The notes beneath the pieces were generated by a model that was not told the origin of the DNA, made no database searches, and was given only the letters and a program-made list of their open reading frames with translations. 64,000 nucleotides of DNA from contig NZ_CP094718.1 in assembly GCF_025558425.1 (NCBI RefSeq), positions 1,116,001-1,180,000 on the forward strand. Reading direction: 5' to 3'. The position numbers were made by a program, and so were the translations under genes. Below, piece after piece: positions 31,173 to 44,319 of this stretch (positions within the stretch are counted from its first letter, which is position 1; each line of letters opens with the position of its first letter). Source of the stretch: Staphylococcus sp. IVB6240 (lineage in GTDB: Bacteria; Bacillota; Bacilli; Staphylococcales; Staphylococcaceae).

Positions 31173-31871
31173 ATGGGTTTACATACGTGGATCGTCAGTG
31201 GGACGATTACATTTCAAGAAGGGATGCATCAATTTGGTGTATGGGTCACTTCACCAATGATATCTCTCATCTTAACCTGTCTCATCTTTCTTGGTTTTGT
31301 TTACCAACTGTATTCAAAGCGCATTAACTTTGCAGGTATCATATCTATTATTTCTTTCTTACTCTTATTACTAGGGTTTATTGTACTAGGAGATGTATCT
31401 GCAATTACGCTGTTGATGATTATAGTAGGAGTTATTCTTGTCATCATTGAACTTTTTGTGGTTGGTGCAGTACTAGGAATCATAGGCATGGGTCTGATCA
31501 TCTTTAGTTTAATCACAATTGGTGACAACTTATCGATGATGCTCTTAAATGTATTCGTCGCATTAATTTTAAGTATTATTGAGTGGGTGATTTTAGTGAA
31601 TATTTTCAAAAAAACAATTTCTTTATTTGAGAATGTCGTGTTAAAAGATTCTACAAATAAAGAATCTGGTTACACATCGCACAATGATCGCTCTCATTTA
31701 GTGGGAGAGGTTGCTACGACACTCACAGATTTGCGCCCGTCCGGTATCATTCTCTTAAACAATGAACGGATTGATGCGGTATCAGAAGGTCCTTTCATTT
31801 TAAAAGACTCACAAGTGGATATTGTTGAGGTTGAAGGGACTCGGGTCGTTGTAAGATTAACAAAATCATAA
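31173..31871 (+). CDS. NfeD-family membrane protein (short form)
   Basis: A 232-residue protein with about five hydrophobic helices (residues 25-150) and a C-terminal OB-like soluble domain ([15 protein letters not shown], then [12 protein letters not shown]). It is the short NfeD form without the serine-protease domain. It is the usual partner of the flotillin FloA encoded next. The ribosome binding site (GAGGTGA) is 12 bases before the ATG, further than usual. An in-frame TGA blocks longer versions. Confidence 0.82.
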   Translation: MGLHTWIVSGTITFQEGMHQFGVWVTSPMISLILTCLIFLGFVYQLYSKRINFAGIISIISFLLLLLGFIVLGDVSAITLLMIIVGVILVIIELFVVGAVLGIIGMGLIIFSLITIGDNLSMMLLNVFVALILSIIEWVILVNIFKKTISLFENVVLKDSTNKESGYTSHNDRSHLVGEVATTLTDLRPSGIILLNNERIDAVSEGPFILKDSQVDIVEVEGTRVVVRLTKS

Positions 31872-31887
31872 AAGGAGATGGCAAAAT

Positions 31888-32886
31888 ATGTTTTCAGCAG
31901 GATTTATTTCTTTAATTATTATCGCAGTGCTTGTCGTTGTTGCATTAATGATATTATTTTCATTCGTACCGATTGGACTGTGGATTTCTGCATTAGCTGC
32001 AGGCGTTAAAGTCAGCATCGCCACATTAGTGGGTATGCGTTTACGTCGAGTTTCACCTAGAAAGGTGATTGGTCCTTTAATTAAAGCACATAAGGCTGGT
32101 TTACAAATCACAACTAACCAATTAGAATCACATTACTTAGCAGGTGGTAACGTCGACCGAGTTGTAGATGCAAATATCGCAGCACAACGTGCCGACATCA
32201 ATTTACCATTTGAACGTGGTGCAGCAATTGACTTAGCAGGTCGTGACGTATTAGAAGCGGTTCAAATGTCTGTTAATCCTAAAGTGATTGAAACACCATT
32301 TATCGCTGGTGTCGCAATGAACGGGATTGAAGTAAAAGCAAAAGCACGTATTACAGTGCGTGCGAATATTTCACGTTTAGTGGGTGGTGCTGGTGAAGAT
32401 ACAATCATCGCTCGTGTTGGTGAAGGTATTGTTTCTACAATTGGTTCAAGTGAACACCACACAGAAGTACTTGAAAACCCTGATAATATCTCTAAAACTG
32501 TTTTAAGCAAAGGTCTAGACTCAGGTACAGCTTTTGAAATTTTATCAATTGATATTGCCGATGTAGACATCAGTAAAAACATTGGTGCCGACTTACAAAC
32601 CGAACAAGCCATTGCTGATAAAAACATTGCACAAGCGAAAGCTGAAGAGCGTCGTGCAATGGCCGTCGCTCAAGAACAAGAAATGAAAGCACGTGTTCAA
32701 GAAATGCATGCAAAAGTTGTGGAAGCAGAAGCTGAAGTACCACTTGCTATGGCAGAAGCATTACGTTCAGGTAATATTAGTGTGAAAGAGTATTATAATT
32801 TAAAAAATATTGAGGCAGATACTGGTATGAGAGAAGCAATCAACAAGCACTCTCAAGAACAAAACAATACACCATCTGATCAATAA
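31888..32886 (+). CDS. floA: Flotillin-like protein FloA
   Basis: Scaffold of functional membrane microdomains. An N-terminal membrane hairpin (about residues 5-50) is followed by an SPFH/band-7 domain ([20 protein letters not shown]) and a coiled-coil region rich in EA repeats ([20 protein letters not shown]). Length is 332 residues, typical of YqfA/FloA. GGAGATGG precedes the ATG. Confidence 0.94.
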   Translation: MFSAGFISLIIIAVLVVVALMILFSFVPIGLWISALAAGVKVSIATLVGMRLRRVSPRKVIGPLIKAHKAGLQITTNQLESHYLAGGNVDRVVDANIAAQRADINLPFERGAAIDLAGRDVLEAVQMSVNPKVIETPFIAGVAMNGIEVKAKARITVRANISRLVGGAGEDTIIARVGEGIVSTIGSSEHHTEVLENPDNISKTVLSKGLDSGTAFEILSIDIADVDISKNIGADLQTEQAIADKNIAQAKAEERRAMAVAQEQEMKARVQEMHAKVVEAEAEVPLAMAEALRSGNISVKEYYNLKNIEADTGMREAINKHSQEQNNTPSDQ

Positions 32887-32899
32887 ATGAGGTGATCTT

Positions 32900-33511
32900 A
32901 TGAGTATGGGTTTCATTATTTTCCTCATTACAATCGCTTTTTCATTATTTAGCGCACTTGGGGATAAGCAGCATGAAAAACGTCAACAGCAACAACCACC
33001 TCGTCCAAAGAAGCATGTAGAAACACCTGAAAAAGGATTTTTTGAAAAAGTACAAGAAACTTTATCAGAAATAGAAGAAGCTTTCTCGGAACAAGAACCA
33101 GATACTGAAAAGCCAGTTGAGTCACCACGTCAACAAAAGCCGATTGAAGAACCAAAACGTCCTGACGTTGTACAGACTGAACATACAGCAGAACCGACCG
33201 TGTCAAGTCGTCGAAAAGATGGAGAACAACAACGTCAACGATTAAATGATATGGTTGCTGAACGTATGAATCAGCTAGATAATGAGTTGCACCGTGAACG
33301 TCAAAAACAACTTGCTAGAGTTGAGCGTCGTGCAAGAATGATTATTGAAGATGAATACTTGTCTAATCGCACGAAGCAAATCAAGTTGAAGGCTTTGATG
33401 GATACAACAAATGTAAAGAATGCTTCAGATAGAAAAATGGCTTTTTCAGATAATGAAGTGATCAATGGGGTTATCTGGTCTGAGATTTTAAACAAACCGA
33501 AACAATTATAA
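32900..33511 (+). CDS. Membrane-anchored protein of the flotillin cluster, function unknown
   Basis: I do not recognise a domain. One N-terminal hydrophobic segment (MGFIIFLITIAFSLFSAL) is followed by a charged Pro/Glu/Gln-rich region (residues 25-110) and a basic, probably coiled-coil C-terminal part. It occupies the position of B. subtilis yqfB after floA, but I cannot show homology. AGGTGATC precedes the ATG. Co-transcription with nfeD and floA suggests a role with FloA (inference). Confidence 0.75.
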   Translation: MSMGFIIFLITIAFSLFSALGDKQHEKRQQQQPPRPKKHVETPEKGFFEKVQETLSEIEEAFSEQEPDTEKPVESPRQQKPIEEPKRPDVVQTEHTAEPTVSSRRKDGEQQRQRLNDMVAERMNQLDNELHRERQKQLARVERRARMIIEDEYLSNRTKQIKLKALMDTTNVKNASDRKMAFSDNEVINGVIWSEILNKPKQL

Positions 33512-33519
33512 AATCATTT

Positions 33520-33558
33520 GAGCTGTGAGACAAAATACGTCTTCACAGCTCGTTTTTT
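33520..33558 (+). terminator. Terminator of the nfeD-floA operon
   Basis: GAGCTGTGAGAC pairs with GTCTTCACAGCTC, followed by G and TTTTTT. Confidence 0.9.
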
Positions 33559-33615
33559 ATGTCTGGATGTTCTTTCGCAATAAAGTATTTATATCAAAAC
33601 GAAATAAGAAAATCA

Positions 33616-33624
33616 TGCTATAAT
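33616..33624 (+). promoter_or_regulatory. Extended -10 promoter of phoH
   Basis: TGCTATAAT, a perfect TGnTATAAT element. The leader to phoH is about 80 bases and AT-rich. Confidence 0.65.
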
Positions 33625-33709
33625 AAAGAGGAATATGAATAGGTTTATTTGTACCTAATCTCATTTTTTTGTTAGATTAAGGTCAACAATTATGTAAAGG
33701 AGCGACTGT

Positions 33710-34654
33710 ATGCCTGAAATTATTCAGATAGATGACATCCATCAAGCACAAGCGTTACTAGGCAATAATGATGAACATTTAACGCTTATTGAAAATGCAT
33801 TTGGTGTCATGATTCATGCACGTGGACAAGAGGTTGCAGTGAAAGGACAAAAGATACATGATGTCACAGCAGCTGAGTCTGTATTACGCAATTTATTAAA
33901 AGTCATTGAAAAAGGTGAATCTATCGCTGTAAAAGATGTTCAAGCAGCGATTAAAATGGCCAAAAATGGAACCATTGACCATTTGATCGACCTTTATGAT
34001 GAAGCAATTACAAAAGATGCGTATGGCAAAACCATTCGACCTAAAACAATGGGACAGCGTATGTATATTCATGCGATGAAACAACATGATCTTGTTTTTG
34101 GTATTGGTCCAGCTGGGACAGGGAAAACATTTTTAGCAGTCGTGTATGCTGCCAAAGCATTACGTGCAGGAGAAGTTAAACGTATTGTTCTAACAAGACC
34201 TGCTGTAGAGGCGGGCGAATCACTTGGTTTTTTACCTGGTGATTTGAAAGAAAAGGTAGATCCGTATTTACGCCCTTTATATGACGGATTACACACAGTG
34301 CTAGGTGTAGAACAGACGACACGATTTATTGAACGTGGTGTGATAGAAATAGCGCCACTCGCTTATATGCGTGGACGTACACTAGATGATGCATTTGTCA
34401 TATTAGACGAAGCACAAAATACAACGCAAGCCCAAATGAAAATGTTTTTGACACGTTTAGGATTTGGATCAAAAATGGTTGTAACAGGAGATAAAACACA
34501 AATAGATTTACCAAAAGGCGTTAAAAGTGGGCTCGTGGAAGCTGAACAACGATTAAAGGGACTTAAAGGTTTAAGCATCCAACATCTTGATCAAGCAGAC
34601 GTTGTACGCCATCCACTTGTAGGTCGAATTATTACAAGATATGAGGAGGACTAA
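33710..34654 (+). CDS. phoH: PhoH-family ATPase (PhoH-like, YbeZ type)
   Basis: Predicted RNA-linked P-loop ATPase. Walker A is [10 protein letters not shown]; Walker B and following are [11 protein letters not shown], and the [13 protein letters not shown] segment is characteristic. The KH-like N-terminal part is typical of the YbeZ subgroup, which works with YbeY, encoded next. Length is 314 residues. Confidence 0.93.
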   Translation: MPEIIQIDDIHQAQALLGNNDEHLTLIENAFGVMIHARGQEVAVKGQKIHDVTAAESVLRNLLKVIEKGESIAVKDVQAAIKMAKNGTIDHLIDLYDEAITKDAYGKTIRPKTMGQRMYIHAMKQHDLVFGIGPAGTGKTFLAVVYAAKALRAGEVKRIVLTRPAVEAGESLGFLPGDLKEKVDPYLRPLYDGLHTVLGVEQTTRFIERGVIEIAPLAYMRGRTLDDAFVILDEAQNTTQAQMKMFLTRLGFGSKMVVTGDKTQIDLPKGVKSGLVEAEQRLKGLKGLSIQHLDQADVVRHPLVGRIITRYEED

Positions 34655-34656
34655 AC

Positions 34657-35130
34657 ATGTTCACGATTGACTTTAATGATCATACTGGCTTAGTGGAACA
34701 AGCATGGATTGATCAAATAGAAACATTATTAACGTTTGCCAAACAACAAGAAGGCATCGACGAGAACGCAGAATTATCTGTGAGTTTTGTTGATCAAGAA
34801 GAAATTCAAACAATTAATCGCGATTATCGAGATAAAGATAAAGTGACAGATGTGATTTCATTCGCTTTCGAGGAAGAAGAAGATGTATTCGAAGGGTTTG
34901 AAGGAGCTGAAATCCCACGTGTACTCGGCGACATTATTATTTGTACAGATGTTGCGAAATCACAGGCAGAACAGTACAATCATTCTTTTGAACGTGAATT
35001 AGGATTCCTTGCATTGCATGGTTTCTTGCATCTTCTTGGTTATGACCACATAACTGAAGAAGAAGAAAAAGAAATGTTCGGACGTCAAGATGCGATTTTA
35101 AACGCTTTTGGCTTAACAAGAGACGCATGA
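34657..35130 (+). CDS. ybeY: Endoribonuclease YbeY
   Basis: Single-strand RNase for 16S rRNA 3'-end maturation and ribosome quality control. The zinc ligands are His121, His125 and His131 in [11 protein letters not shown]. Length is 157 residues. It starts 2 bases after phoH and overlaps dgkA by 4 bases. Confidence 0.95.
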   Translation: MFTIDFNDHTGLVEQAWIDQIETLLTFAKQQEGIDENAELSVSFVDQEEIQTINRDYRDKDKVTDVISFAFEEEEDVFEGFEGAEIPRVLGDIIICTDVAKSQAEQYNHSFERELGFLALHGFLHLLGYDHITEEEEKEMFGRQDAILNAFGLTRDA

Positions 35131-35465
35131 TTTCAAGATTTAAGTATGCATTTGAAGGCGGTAAGACACTGATCTTCAAAGATCGAAACTTTGTTTTGCA
35201 TATAATTGCAGGGATGATTGTAATTGTCCTCGGAATACTGCTTCATGTCGAACTGATGGAATGGCTGTTCTTATTGTCTGCTATCTTTCTTGTGATGTTA
35301 ACAGAAGCGCTAAACACAGCAATTGAATATACCGTTGACCTTGTCACAAAGGATTATCATATTGATGCTAAGAGAGCAAAAGATATTGCTGCATTCAGTG
35401 TGTTGCTTGCTTCAATCTATGCAGTGATCGTTGGCACGCTTATCTTTGTACCAAAATTATTTTGA
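35127..35465 (+). CDS. dgkA: Undecaprenol/diacylglycerol kinase family protein
   Basis: Small integral membrane kinase of 112 residues with three predicted helices and the catalytic segment [15 protein letters not shown]. In Gram-positive bacteria this family mainly phosphorylates undecaprenol. It starts 4 bases inside ybeY; ATGA overlap implies coupling. Confidence 0.9.
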   Translation: MISRFKYAFEGGKTLIFKDRNFVLHIIAGMIVIVLGILLHVELMEWLFLLSAIFLVMLTEALNTAIEYTVDLVTKDYHIDAKRAKDIAAFSVLLASIYAVIVGTLIFVPKLF

Positions 35466-35478
35466 GGAGATGACGCAT

Positions 35479-35886
35479 ATGACATACACAGATAAACATT
35501 TTGAAGAAGTAAGAAAAGCACAACAAAATGCTTATGCACCATACAGCGAATTCAAAGTGGGTGCGTATCTTATTACAAAAGATGGACAAACGTTCTACGG
35601 AGCAAACATTGAAAATGCAGCATATCCTGCTACGATTTGTGCAGAACGTTCTGCGCTAGTTGCAGCGATGTCACAAGGTTACCGACCTGGGGATTTCGAA
35701 TCGATTACAATAACAGTTGATAGTGATGAAGTGTCTTCACCATGTGGTTCGTGCCGACAAGTATTGAAAGAATTATGCGACGATGAAATGCCAGTTTATA
35801 TGACAAACCATAAAGGTGAAATGAAGTCATTAACCGTAGCTGAGTTATTACCACTTGGATTTTCAGGAAAGGATTTAAATAAATAA
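35479..35886 (+). CDS. cdd: Cytidine deaminase
   Basis: Deaminates cytidine and deoxycytidine in pyrimidine salvage. Zinc ligands are Cys54 (with catalytic Glu56 in CAE), Cys89 and Cys92 (PCGSC). Length is 135 residues. GAGGAG at 35463-35468 favours the ATG at 35479 over an earlier one at 35470, which is too close. The stop shares a base with era. Confidence 0.94.
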   Translation: MTYTDKHFEEVRKAQQNAYAPYSEFKVGAYLITKDGQTFYGANIENAAYPATICAERSALVAAMSQGYRPGDFESITITVDSDEVSSPCGSCRQVLKELCDDEMPVYMTNHKGEMKSLTVAELLPLGFSGKDLNK

Positions 35887-36782
35887 TGAATGAATATAAA
35901 TCAGGGTTTGTTACCATTATTGGTCGCCCAAATGTAGGGAAGTCAACGTTTGTCAATAGAGTCATTGGAAATAAAATTGCGATTATGTCTGACAAAGCAC
36001 AAACAACTCGCAATAAAATTCAAGGTGTCATGACGCAAAATGATGCCCAAATCATCTTCTTAGACACACCAGGAATTCATAAGCCGAAACATAAATTAGG
36101 TGACTATATGATGAAAGTTGCTAAAAATACTTTATCAGAAATTGATGCGGTTATGTTTATGGTGAATGCCAATGAAGAGATTGGTCGTGGTGATCAATAT
36201 ATTATGGAAATGCTAAAAACCGTTAAAACACCGGTCTTTTTAGTATTAAATAAAATTGATTTGGTGCATCCTGATGAATTAATGCCAAAAATTGAAAAAT
36301 ACCAATCCTACATGTCATTTTCAGAGATTATACCTATTTCAGCATTAGAAGGACATAATGTCGATCATTTTATAAATGTGTTGAAAAGTTATCTTCCTGA
36401 AGGACCACAATACTATCCAGATGGTCAAATTTCAGACCATCCTGAACAATTTGTTGTGAGTGAATTAATTCGTGAAAAAATCCTTCAAACAACGTCTGAA
36501 GAAATCCCACACTCCATCGGTGTTAATGTCGAACGTATGATTCAAGAGTCTGAGGATCGCGTACATGTAGAAGCTGTTATCTATGTAGAACGAGACTCAC
36601 AAAAAGGGATTGTCATCGGTAAGGGTGGTAAGAAACTAAAAGAAATCGGGAAACGCGCACGTCTAGATATTGAATATCTACTTGGTTCTAAAGTGTATCT
36701 TGATTTATGGGTAAAAGTTCAAAAAGATTGGCGTAATAAATCTCAATTCATCAAACAGATGGGATACGTAGAAGACGAATAG
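35886..36782 (+). CDS. era: Ribosome assembly GTPase Era
   Basis: Binds 16S rRNA near its 3' end and aids 30S maturation. G1 is GRPNVGKST (residues 13-21), G3 DTPG and G4 NKID. The C-terminal KH domain contains [15 protein letters not shown]. Length is 298 residues. It lies in the usual ybeY-dgkA-cdd-era-recO order. Confidence 0.97.
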   Translation: MNEYKSGFVTIIGRPNVGKSTFVNRVIGNKIAIMSDKAQTTRNKIQGVMTQNDAQIIFLDTPGIHKPKHKLGDYMMKVAKNTLSEIDAVMFMVNANEEIGRGDQYIMEMLKTVKTPVFLVLNKIDLVHPDELMPKIEKYQSYMSFSEIIPISALEGHNVDHFINVLKSYLPEGPQYYPDGQISDHPEQFVVSELIREKILQTTSEEIPHSIGVNVERMIQESEDRVHVEAVIYVERDSQKGIVIGKGGKKLKEIGKRARLDIEYLLGSKVYLDLWVKVQKDWRNKSQFIKQMGYVEDE

Positions 36783-36802
36783 GATATAAGGTGGGGCGAT
36801 AA

Positions 36803-37564
36803 ATGCTCGTCAAACAAAAAGGAATTATTATTAAAACCGTTGACTATGGTGAATCAGATAAAATTATTACGATTTTAAATGAACATGGTGCCAAGATTCC
36901 ATTAATGGTTCGCCGTGCAAAGAAAGTGAAGTCGGGATTACAGGCGACAACTCAACTCTTTGTCAAAGGTTTGTTCATATATAATAAATGGCGTGGTATG
37001 GGGACGTTAACTTCAGTGGATGTCATCGATAGTTACTATGATCTGCGTGTAGATTTAATAACAAATAGCTATGCGAGTTTATGTTTAGAAACAATTGATG
37101 GGGCAATGGATACAGATCAGGTTGATCCACAAATGTATGCTTTGTTAGAGTTTGCATTAACACAAATTGAGAAAGAGGTTTCAGCACAATTAATTGCGAA
37201 TATTGTTATGTTAAAATGTATGACATATTATGGTTTTGATATTAATTTAACGCAATGTGCCGTGAAGCATACAGAAGAGCCAGGTGAATTTGTAGGATAC
37301 AGTTTTAAATATGATGGTGTGATTTCAAAATCAGCAGCACATCTAGACCCATATCTTATGCCACTTAGTAACAAAACGCTGTACCTCATGGCGATTTTAA
37401 AGCAACTACCACTATTAAAAATTAACTCTATTTCTATTCATGATGATATTGTAGAAGAAATGTCGCAATTTATCTTATTGATATATAAAGAATATGCAGG
37501 TATGTATTTTAAAAGTCAGCGTATGATAAACCAATTGAGACGGTTTAATGCCACAATTGAATAA
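36803..37564 (+). CDS. recO: DNA repair protein RecO
   Basis: Mediator that loads RecA in the RecFOR pathway. The 253 residues start with the OB-fold segment [20 protein letters not shown] and continue into a helical domain. Only one Cys of the zinc-finger region typical of some RecO proteins is evident. It is the last gene of the phoH operon. Confidence 0.92.
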   Translation: MLVKQKGIIIKTVDYGESDKIITILNEHGAKIPLMVRRAKKVKSGLQATTQLFVKGLFIYNKWRGMGTLTSVDVIDSYYDLRVDLITNSYASLCLETIDGAMDTDQVDPQMYALLEFALTQIEKEVSAQLIANIVMLKCMTYYGFDINLTQCAVKHTEEPGEFVGYSFKYDGVISKSAAHLDPYLMPLSNKTLYLMAILKQLPLLKINSISIHDDIVEEMSQFILLIYKEYAGMYFKSQRMINQLRRFNATIE

Positions 37565-37569
37565 TATAA

Positions 37570-37615
37570 AAAGCATTGTAGTAAAGAGTCACCCTCTTAA
37601 TTACAATGCTTTTTT
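37570..37615 (+). terminator. Terminator after recO
   Basis: AGCATTGTA pairs with TACAATGCT, followed by TTTTT. Confidence 0.85.
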
Positions 37616-37640
37616 ATGGGGAAATATATTATAAATTGGA

Positions 37641-37741
37641 TTAAGAGATTCTAGGATACAGAACTTCGTAGTGTTTCAAAATTTGAAATTCAACTTTGGT
37701 TGCTACTCAAGTTCTGTTAAAATCCTAATTGTTTCTCTTAC
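37641..37741. repeat. Large nested inverted repeat between recO and glyS
   Basis: Outer arms TAAGAGA and TCTCTTA, then AGGAT/ATCCT and ACAGAACTT/AAGTTCTGT, enclose an inner GTAG/CTAC pair and the palindrome TTTCAAAATTTGAAA (37674-37688). The roughly 100-base element lies just downstream of the glyS stop (minus strand). It could act as the glyS terminator or be a small mobile or structured repeat. There is no clear T tract. Confidence 0.55.
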
Positions 37742-37757
37742 AACCGCTTCTCATATA

Positions 37758-39149
37758 TTAAAATTTAACTTTTTCTGCTAAGAACGCATTTAATTCGCTA
37801 ATTGGCATACGTTCTTGCTCCATTGTATCACGGTGACGAACTGTCACTTGTTGATCTTCTAATGAATCGAAGTCAAATGTAATACAATATGGTGTACCGA
37901 TTTCATCTTGACGACGGTAACGTTTACCAATTGATTGTGATTCGTCAAAGTCGACTACAAAGTCTTCACTTAATTGTTCATAAACTTTAATCGCATCAGC
38001 AGATAATTTCTTGCTTAATGGTAAAATAGCTGCTTTATAAGGTGCAATAGCAGGGTGGAAATGAAGAACAGTACGTGCATCTTTACTTCCTTCAACACCT
38101 TCTTCATCATAAGCATCACATAAGGATGCTAAAGTGACACGGTCAGCACCAAGTGATGGTTCGATACAGTATGGAATGTATTTTTCATTTGTTTCTGGAT
38201 CGTGGTATTTAAAGTCATCACCTGAATGTTCACTATGTTGTTTCAAGTCATAGTCTGTACGGCTTGCGATACCCCATAATTCACCCCAACCGAATGGGAA
38301 GCGGAATTCGATATCAGTTGTCGCATTTGAGTAGTGAGATAACTCATCTTCATCATGATCACGAAGACGTAAGTTTTCATCTTGTAAACCTAAGTCTTTC
38401 AACCATTTCGCTGCAAACTCTTTCCAGTAGCTTTGCCATTCAATTTCAGTACCTGGTTTACAGAAGAATTCTAATTCCATTTGTTCAAATTCTCTTGTAC
38501 GGAAGATGAAGTTACCAGGTGTGATTTCGTTACGGAATGATTTACCAATTTGACCAATACCAAATGGCAATTTCTTTCTCATTGAACGTTGTACGTTTTT
38601 GTAGTTTACAAAAATACCTTGCGCTGTTTCAGGACGCATGAAAATTTCATTTGTTGAATCTTCAGTAACACCTTGGAATGTTTTAAACATTAAGTTGAAC
38701 TGACGGATGTCTGTCCAGTTTGCAGTACCACTTACAGGACAAGTAATACCTTCTTCTTCAATAATACGTTTCATTTCGTCAAAGCTTAAACCATCAGCGA
38801 TAAAGTTTTCGTCGCCTTTAACATTCGCCATATAGTCTTCAATTAATTTATCCGCACGATAGCGAATTTTACTATCTTTATTATCGATCATTGGGTCATT
38901 AAAGTTACCAATATGACCTGAAGCTTCCCAAGTTTTTGGGTTCATTAAGATGGCAGCATCTAAACCAACGTTATATGGTGATTGTGTAATAAATTTTTTC
39001 CACCATGCTTTTTTTATGTTGTTTTTTAATTCTACACCTAATGGACCGTAATCCCATGTATTTGCTAAACCACCGTAAATCTCACTACCTGGGAAAACGA
39101 ATCCTCTGTGTTTCGCCAATTGAACAATTGTATCCATATTTTTTTCCAT
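37758..39149 (-). CDS. glyS: Glycyl-tRNA synthetase (dimeric type)
   Basis: Class II synthetase charging tRNA-Gly; eukaryote-like single-chain alpha2 form. The 463 residues include motif 2 ([19 protein letters not shown], shown to 19 residues) and the C-terminal anticodon-binding domain. GAAGGAG lies 9 bases before the ATG on the minus strand. It is preceded by a T-box leader. Confidence 0.96.
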   Translation of the reverse strand: MEKNMDTIVQLAKHRGFVFPGSEIYGGLANTWDYGPLGVELKNNIKKAWWKKFITQSPYNVGLDAAILMNPKTWEASGHIGNFNDPMIDNKDSKIRYRADKLIEDYMANVKGDENFIADGLSFDEMKRIIEEEGITCPVSGTANWTDIRQFNLMFKTFQGVTEDSTNEIFMRPETAQGIFVNYKNVQRSMRKKLPFGIGQIGKSFRNEITPGNFIFRTREFEQMELEFFCKPGTEIEWQSYWKEFAAKWLKDLGLQDENLRLRDHDEDELSHYSNATTDIEFRFPFGWGELWGIASRTDYDLKQHSEHSGDDFKYHDPETNEKYIPYCIEPSLGADRVTLASLCDAYDEEGVEGSKDARTVLHFHPAIAPYKAAILPLSKKLSADAIKVYEQLSEDFVVDFDESQSIGKRYRRQDEIGTPYCITFDFDSLEDQQVTVRHRDTMEQERMPISELNAFLAEKVKF

Positions 39150-39164
39150 AGTCGTTCACTCCTT

Positions 39165-39345
39165 CAAAATAAAAAGTCCCAAGGAAAAGAAAAGTATTCT
39201 TTACCTTGGGACGAATTAACATAATAATCCGCGGTTCCACCCAAATTAGTGTCTCCACTCACTTTGATTCATTTAATTGTGTGCCAATATCAGTTGTTAA
39301 GCTTTCACTATCCTTAACTCGCTTTAAGTATCATTTTATGTTATC
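39165..39345 (-). promoter_or_regulatory. Glycine T-box riboswitch upstream of glyS
   Basis: On the minus strand the leader has the T-box sequence GGGTGGAACCGCGG (about 39229-39243), followed by a terminator with GTCCCAAGG pairing with CCTTGGGAC and then TTTTTATTTT (39171-39213). A GGC glycine codon at 39283-39285 (in ATTGGCAC) is the likely specifier. Uncharged tRNA-Gly should favour the antiterminator and switch on glyS. Confidence 0.92.
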
Positions 39346-39441
39346 CCTATAAGAAAGGCAAGTGAAAACATAATTGTATATCAATAAATTAAAAGATATA
39401 ATAGAATTTGTAATAAATTGCCTTGTTTTATTTCAAATAGG

Positions 39442-39455
39442 GTATTGTTCAATAC
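39442..39455. promoter_or_regulatory. Palindrome between glyS and ccpN
   Basis: GTATTG TT CAATAC, a 14-base inverted repeat in the divergent region, 26 bases upstream of the proposed ccpN -35. A possible operator; no known regulator motif is matched. Confidence 0.35.
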
Positions 39456-39480
39456 TATATTAAAAATTATTGTATTATCT

Positions 39481-39510
39481 TTGTCGATAATTAAATATAT
39501 AAAATATGAT
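39481..39510 (+). promoter_or_regulatory. Possible promoter of ccpN with a long leader
   Basis: TTGTCG, 18 bases, TATGAT. The start would be near 39517, leaving a leader of about 150 bases that contains two good Shine-Dalgarno sequences (AAAGGAGGG at 39525-39533, GAGGTGAAG near 39556) not followed by any substantial reading frame. Confidence 0.4.
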
Positions 39511-39668
39511 GCTGATATTCAGAAAAGGAGGGAATTCTGCTATTTAATAAGCATGAGGTGAAGAGAAAAGTGTTTATATTTAAAAAGTAGAAATAAATCA
39601 TCGTTGTGTGCTTATGAATGAAGTACAACCGTACACAAAATGATATTTCACCCCTTAAATAGTCAGAG

Positions 39669-40298
39669 ATGATCATAGAACTCAATAAACGACAAGAAAA
39701 AATTGTAGAAATTGTAAAATCATCAGGTCCTATTACTGGAGAAAAAATAGCTGAACAGTTAAATTTAACACGTGCAACATTAAGACCAGATTTAGCAATA
39801 CTAACGATGTCTGGCTTTCTTGAAGCGAGACCACGCGTAGGATATTTCTATACTGGTAAATCACGTGCACAATTACTAACTGAACCATTGAAGAATAAAG
39901 TTGTAAAAGACTATCAGTCACACCCAGTTATATTGAAGAGTGATGTCACTGTATATGATGCTATTTGCTCTATCTTTATTGAAGATGTAGGAACATTATT
40001 TATTGTTAATGAAGAAAATGACCTCGTTGGTGTCGTATCACGTAAAGACTTGCTACGTGCCTCTATGGCAGGACAAGATATCCATCATATGCCAGTGAAC
40101 ATAATCATGACTCGAATGCCGAATATTGTGTTACTGAATGAAAATGATTATGTTCTTTATGCAGCAAAACAAATGATTACAAAAGAAATCGATTCTATCC
40201 CTATTGTAAAAGAGAAAGAAAATGGTCATTTTGAAGTGACTGGCCGTGTGTCAAAAACGACCATTACAAAACTATTTGTGTCACTATTTGACCAATAG
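39669..40298 (+). CDS. ccpN: Transcription repressor CcpN (HTH plus CBS domains)
   Basis: An N-terminal HTH (about residues 8-60: RQEKIVEIVKSSGPITGEKI) is followed by two CBS domains (about 80-205). In Bacillus CcpN represses gluconeogenic genes on glucose and is co-transcribed with the PpsR gene, as here. Length is 209 residues. The ribosome binding site at this ATG is poor (CAGAG), so the start is less certain than for its neighbours. Confidence 0.88.
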   Translation: MIIELNKRQEKIVEIVKSSGPITGEKIAEQLNLTRATLRPDLAILTMSGFLEARPRVGYFYTGKSRAQLLTEPLKNKVVKDYQSHPVILKSDVTVYDAICSIFIEDVGTLFIVNEENDLVGVVSRKDLLRASMAGQDIHHMPVNIIMTRMPNIVLLNENDYVLYAAKQMITKEIDSIPIVKEKENGHFEVTGRVSKTTITKLFVSLFDQ

Positions 40299-40310
40299 GA
40301 GGAAAGTAAG

Positions 40311-41135
40311 ATGATCAACACAAAAATAATTATTGCATCTGACTCAGTTGGTGAAACAGCTGAACTCGTTGCAAAAGCTTGTATGTCTCAGTTCTATAAT
40401 TGTGAATTAAAAACGGATATTTTACGTTATCCATATATTGAAACAAAGCAAAATGTTGAAGATGTTATTGATATCGCTAAAGATTGCAACAGTATTTTGA
40501 TTTATACACTTGTTAAACCGGATATTCGTGAATATATGGAACAATTAATTGAAACGCATAAAATTAGATCCATTGATATTATGGGACCAATTATGCAAAC
40601 AATGCAGCATGTATTTGAACAAGTGCCTTTAAATGAACCGGGTATTGTTCATAAACTTGACGAAGATTATTTCAAAAAAATTGAAGCAATGGAATTTGCT
40701 GTAAAATATGATGACGGTAAAGACCCTAAAGGATTACCCAAAGCAGACATTGTTTTAATTGGTGTATCTCGTACATCTAAAACCCCAATTTCACAATATT
40801 TAGCTCATAAGCGATATAAAGTGATGAATGTACCTATTGTACCGGAAGTCAATCCACCTGAAATGCTCTTTAAAATAGATCCTAAAAAATGTATTGCATT
40901 AAAAATCAGTCCCGAAAAATTAAATGCGATTCGTAAAGAACGTTTAAAACAATTAGGGTTATCTGACTCAGCACGTTATGCAGATGATCGTCGAATTGAA
41001 GAGGAATTGGAATATTTCAATCGCATTGTTGAAAAAATTGGTTGTCCAGTCCTTGATGTTTCTGAAAAAGCGATTGAAGAAACAGCAAATAACATTATTC
41101 AAATAATTGAGCATAAAGATTCCTTTTTAAATTAA
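40311..41135 (+). CDS. Pyruvate, phosphate dikinase regulatory protein family (YqfL/PpsR)
   Basis: Bifunctional ADP-dependent kinase/phosphorylase family (DUF299) that controls PPDK or PEP synthase by threonine phosphorylation. The P-loop-like [11 protein letters not shown] is the family hallmark, and [12 protein letters not shown] is the conserved N-terminus. Length is 274 residues. AGGAGG is well placed. No PPDK gene is in the window, so the target is unknown here. Confidence 0.88.
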   Translation: MINTKIIIASDSVGETAELVAKACMSQFYNCELKTDILRYPYIETKQNVEDVIDIAKDCNSILIYTLVKPDIREYMEQLIETHKIRSIDIMGPIMQTMQHVFEQVPLNEPGIVHKLDEDYFKKIEAMEFAVKYDDGKDPKGLPKADIVLIGVSRTSKTPISQYLAHKRYKVMNVPIVPEVNPPEMLFKIDPKKCIALKISPEKLNAIRKERLKQLGLSDSARYADDRRIEEELEYFNRIVEKIGCPVLDVSEKAIEETANNIIQIIEHKDSFLN

Positions 41136-41142
41136 ATAATAG

Positions 41143-41148
41143 TATAAT
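41143..41148 (+). promoter_or_regulatory. Possible -10 element of the dnaG-rpoD operon
   Basis: TATAAT about 72 bases before dnaG, in AT-rich sequence without a clear -35. Confidence 0.4.
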
Positions 41149-41219
41149 AGAGACGTTACACTTTAAAGGTACAATTGTTTGATAGCGTGATATTGAATAC
41201 AAATTGATAGGTGATGTGT

Positions 41220-44134
<2,915 letters not shown>

Positions 44135-44170
44135 TAAAAATACGAGACACATTGCAATATAAATTGGACT

Positions 44171-44225
44171 GGCGAGAACATTAACCATTTATTAAATATG
44201 GATATGATTCTCGCCTTTTATTTTA
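44171..44225 (+). terminator. Terminator after rpoD
   Basis: GGCGAGAA pairs with TTCTCGCC around a long loop, followed by TTTTATTTT. Confidence 0.8.
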
Positions 44226-44271
44226 AAGATTGAATTGATGTGCACTTGTAGTCGCAATTGATAAAAATCTG

Positions 44272-44277
44272 TATAAT
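44272..44277 (+). promoter_or_regulatory. Possible -10 element of trmK-yqfO
   Basis: TATAAT 43 bases before trmK; TTGTAG lies 20 bases upstream, a long spacing. Confidence 0.4.
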
Positions 44278-44319
44278 AAACATTGTTAATTTAGATGCAT
44301 ATTTAAAGGAGTCACAAGA

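Noticed and set aside
39229..39243. The GC-rich sequence upstream of glyS as a plain terminator
   Set aside because: The conserved T-box sequence and the glycine codon further upstream identify a T-box riboswitch; the terminator is only one part of it.
39508..39549. 13-codon frame MMLIFRKGGNSAI upstream of ccpN
   Set aside because: No Shine-Dalgarno precedes it, and its start coincides with the proposed -10 element; likely chance.
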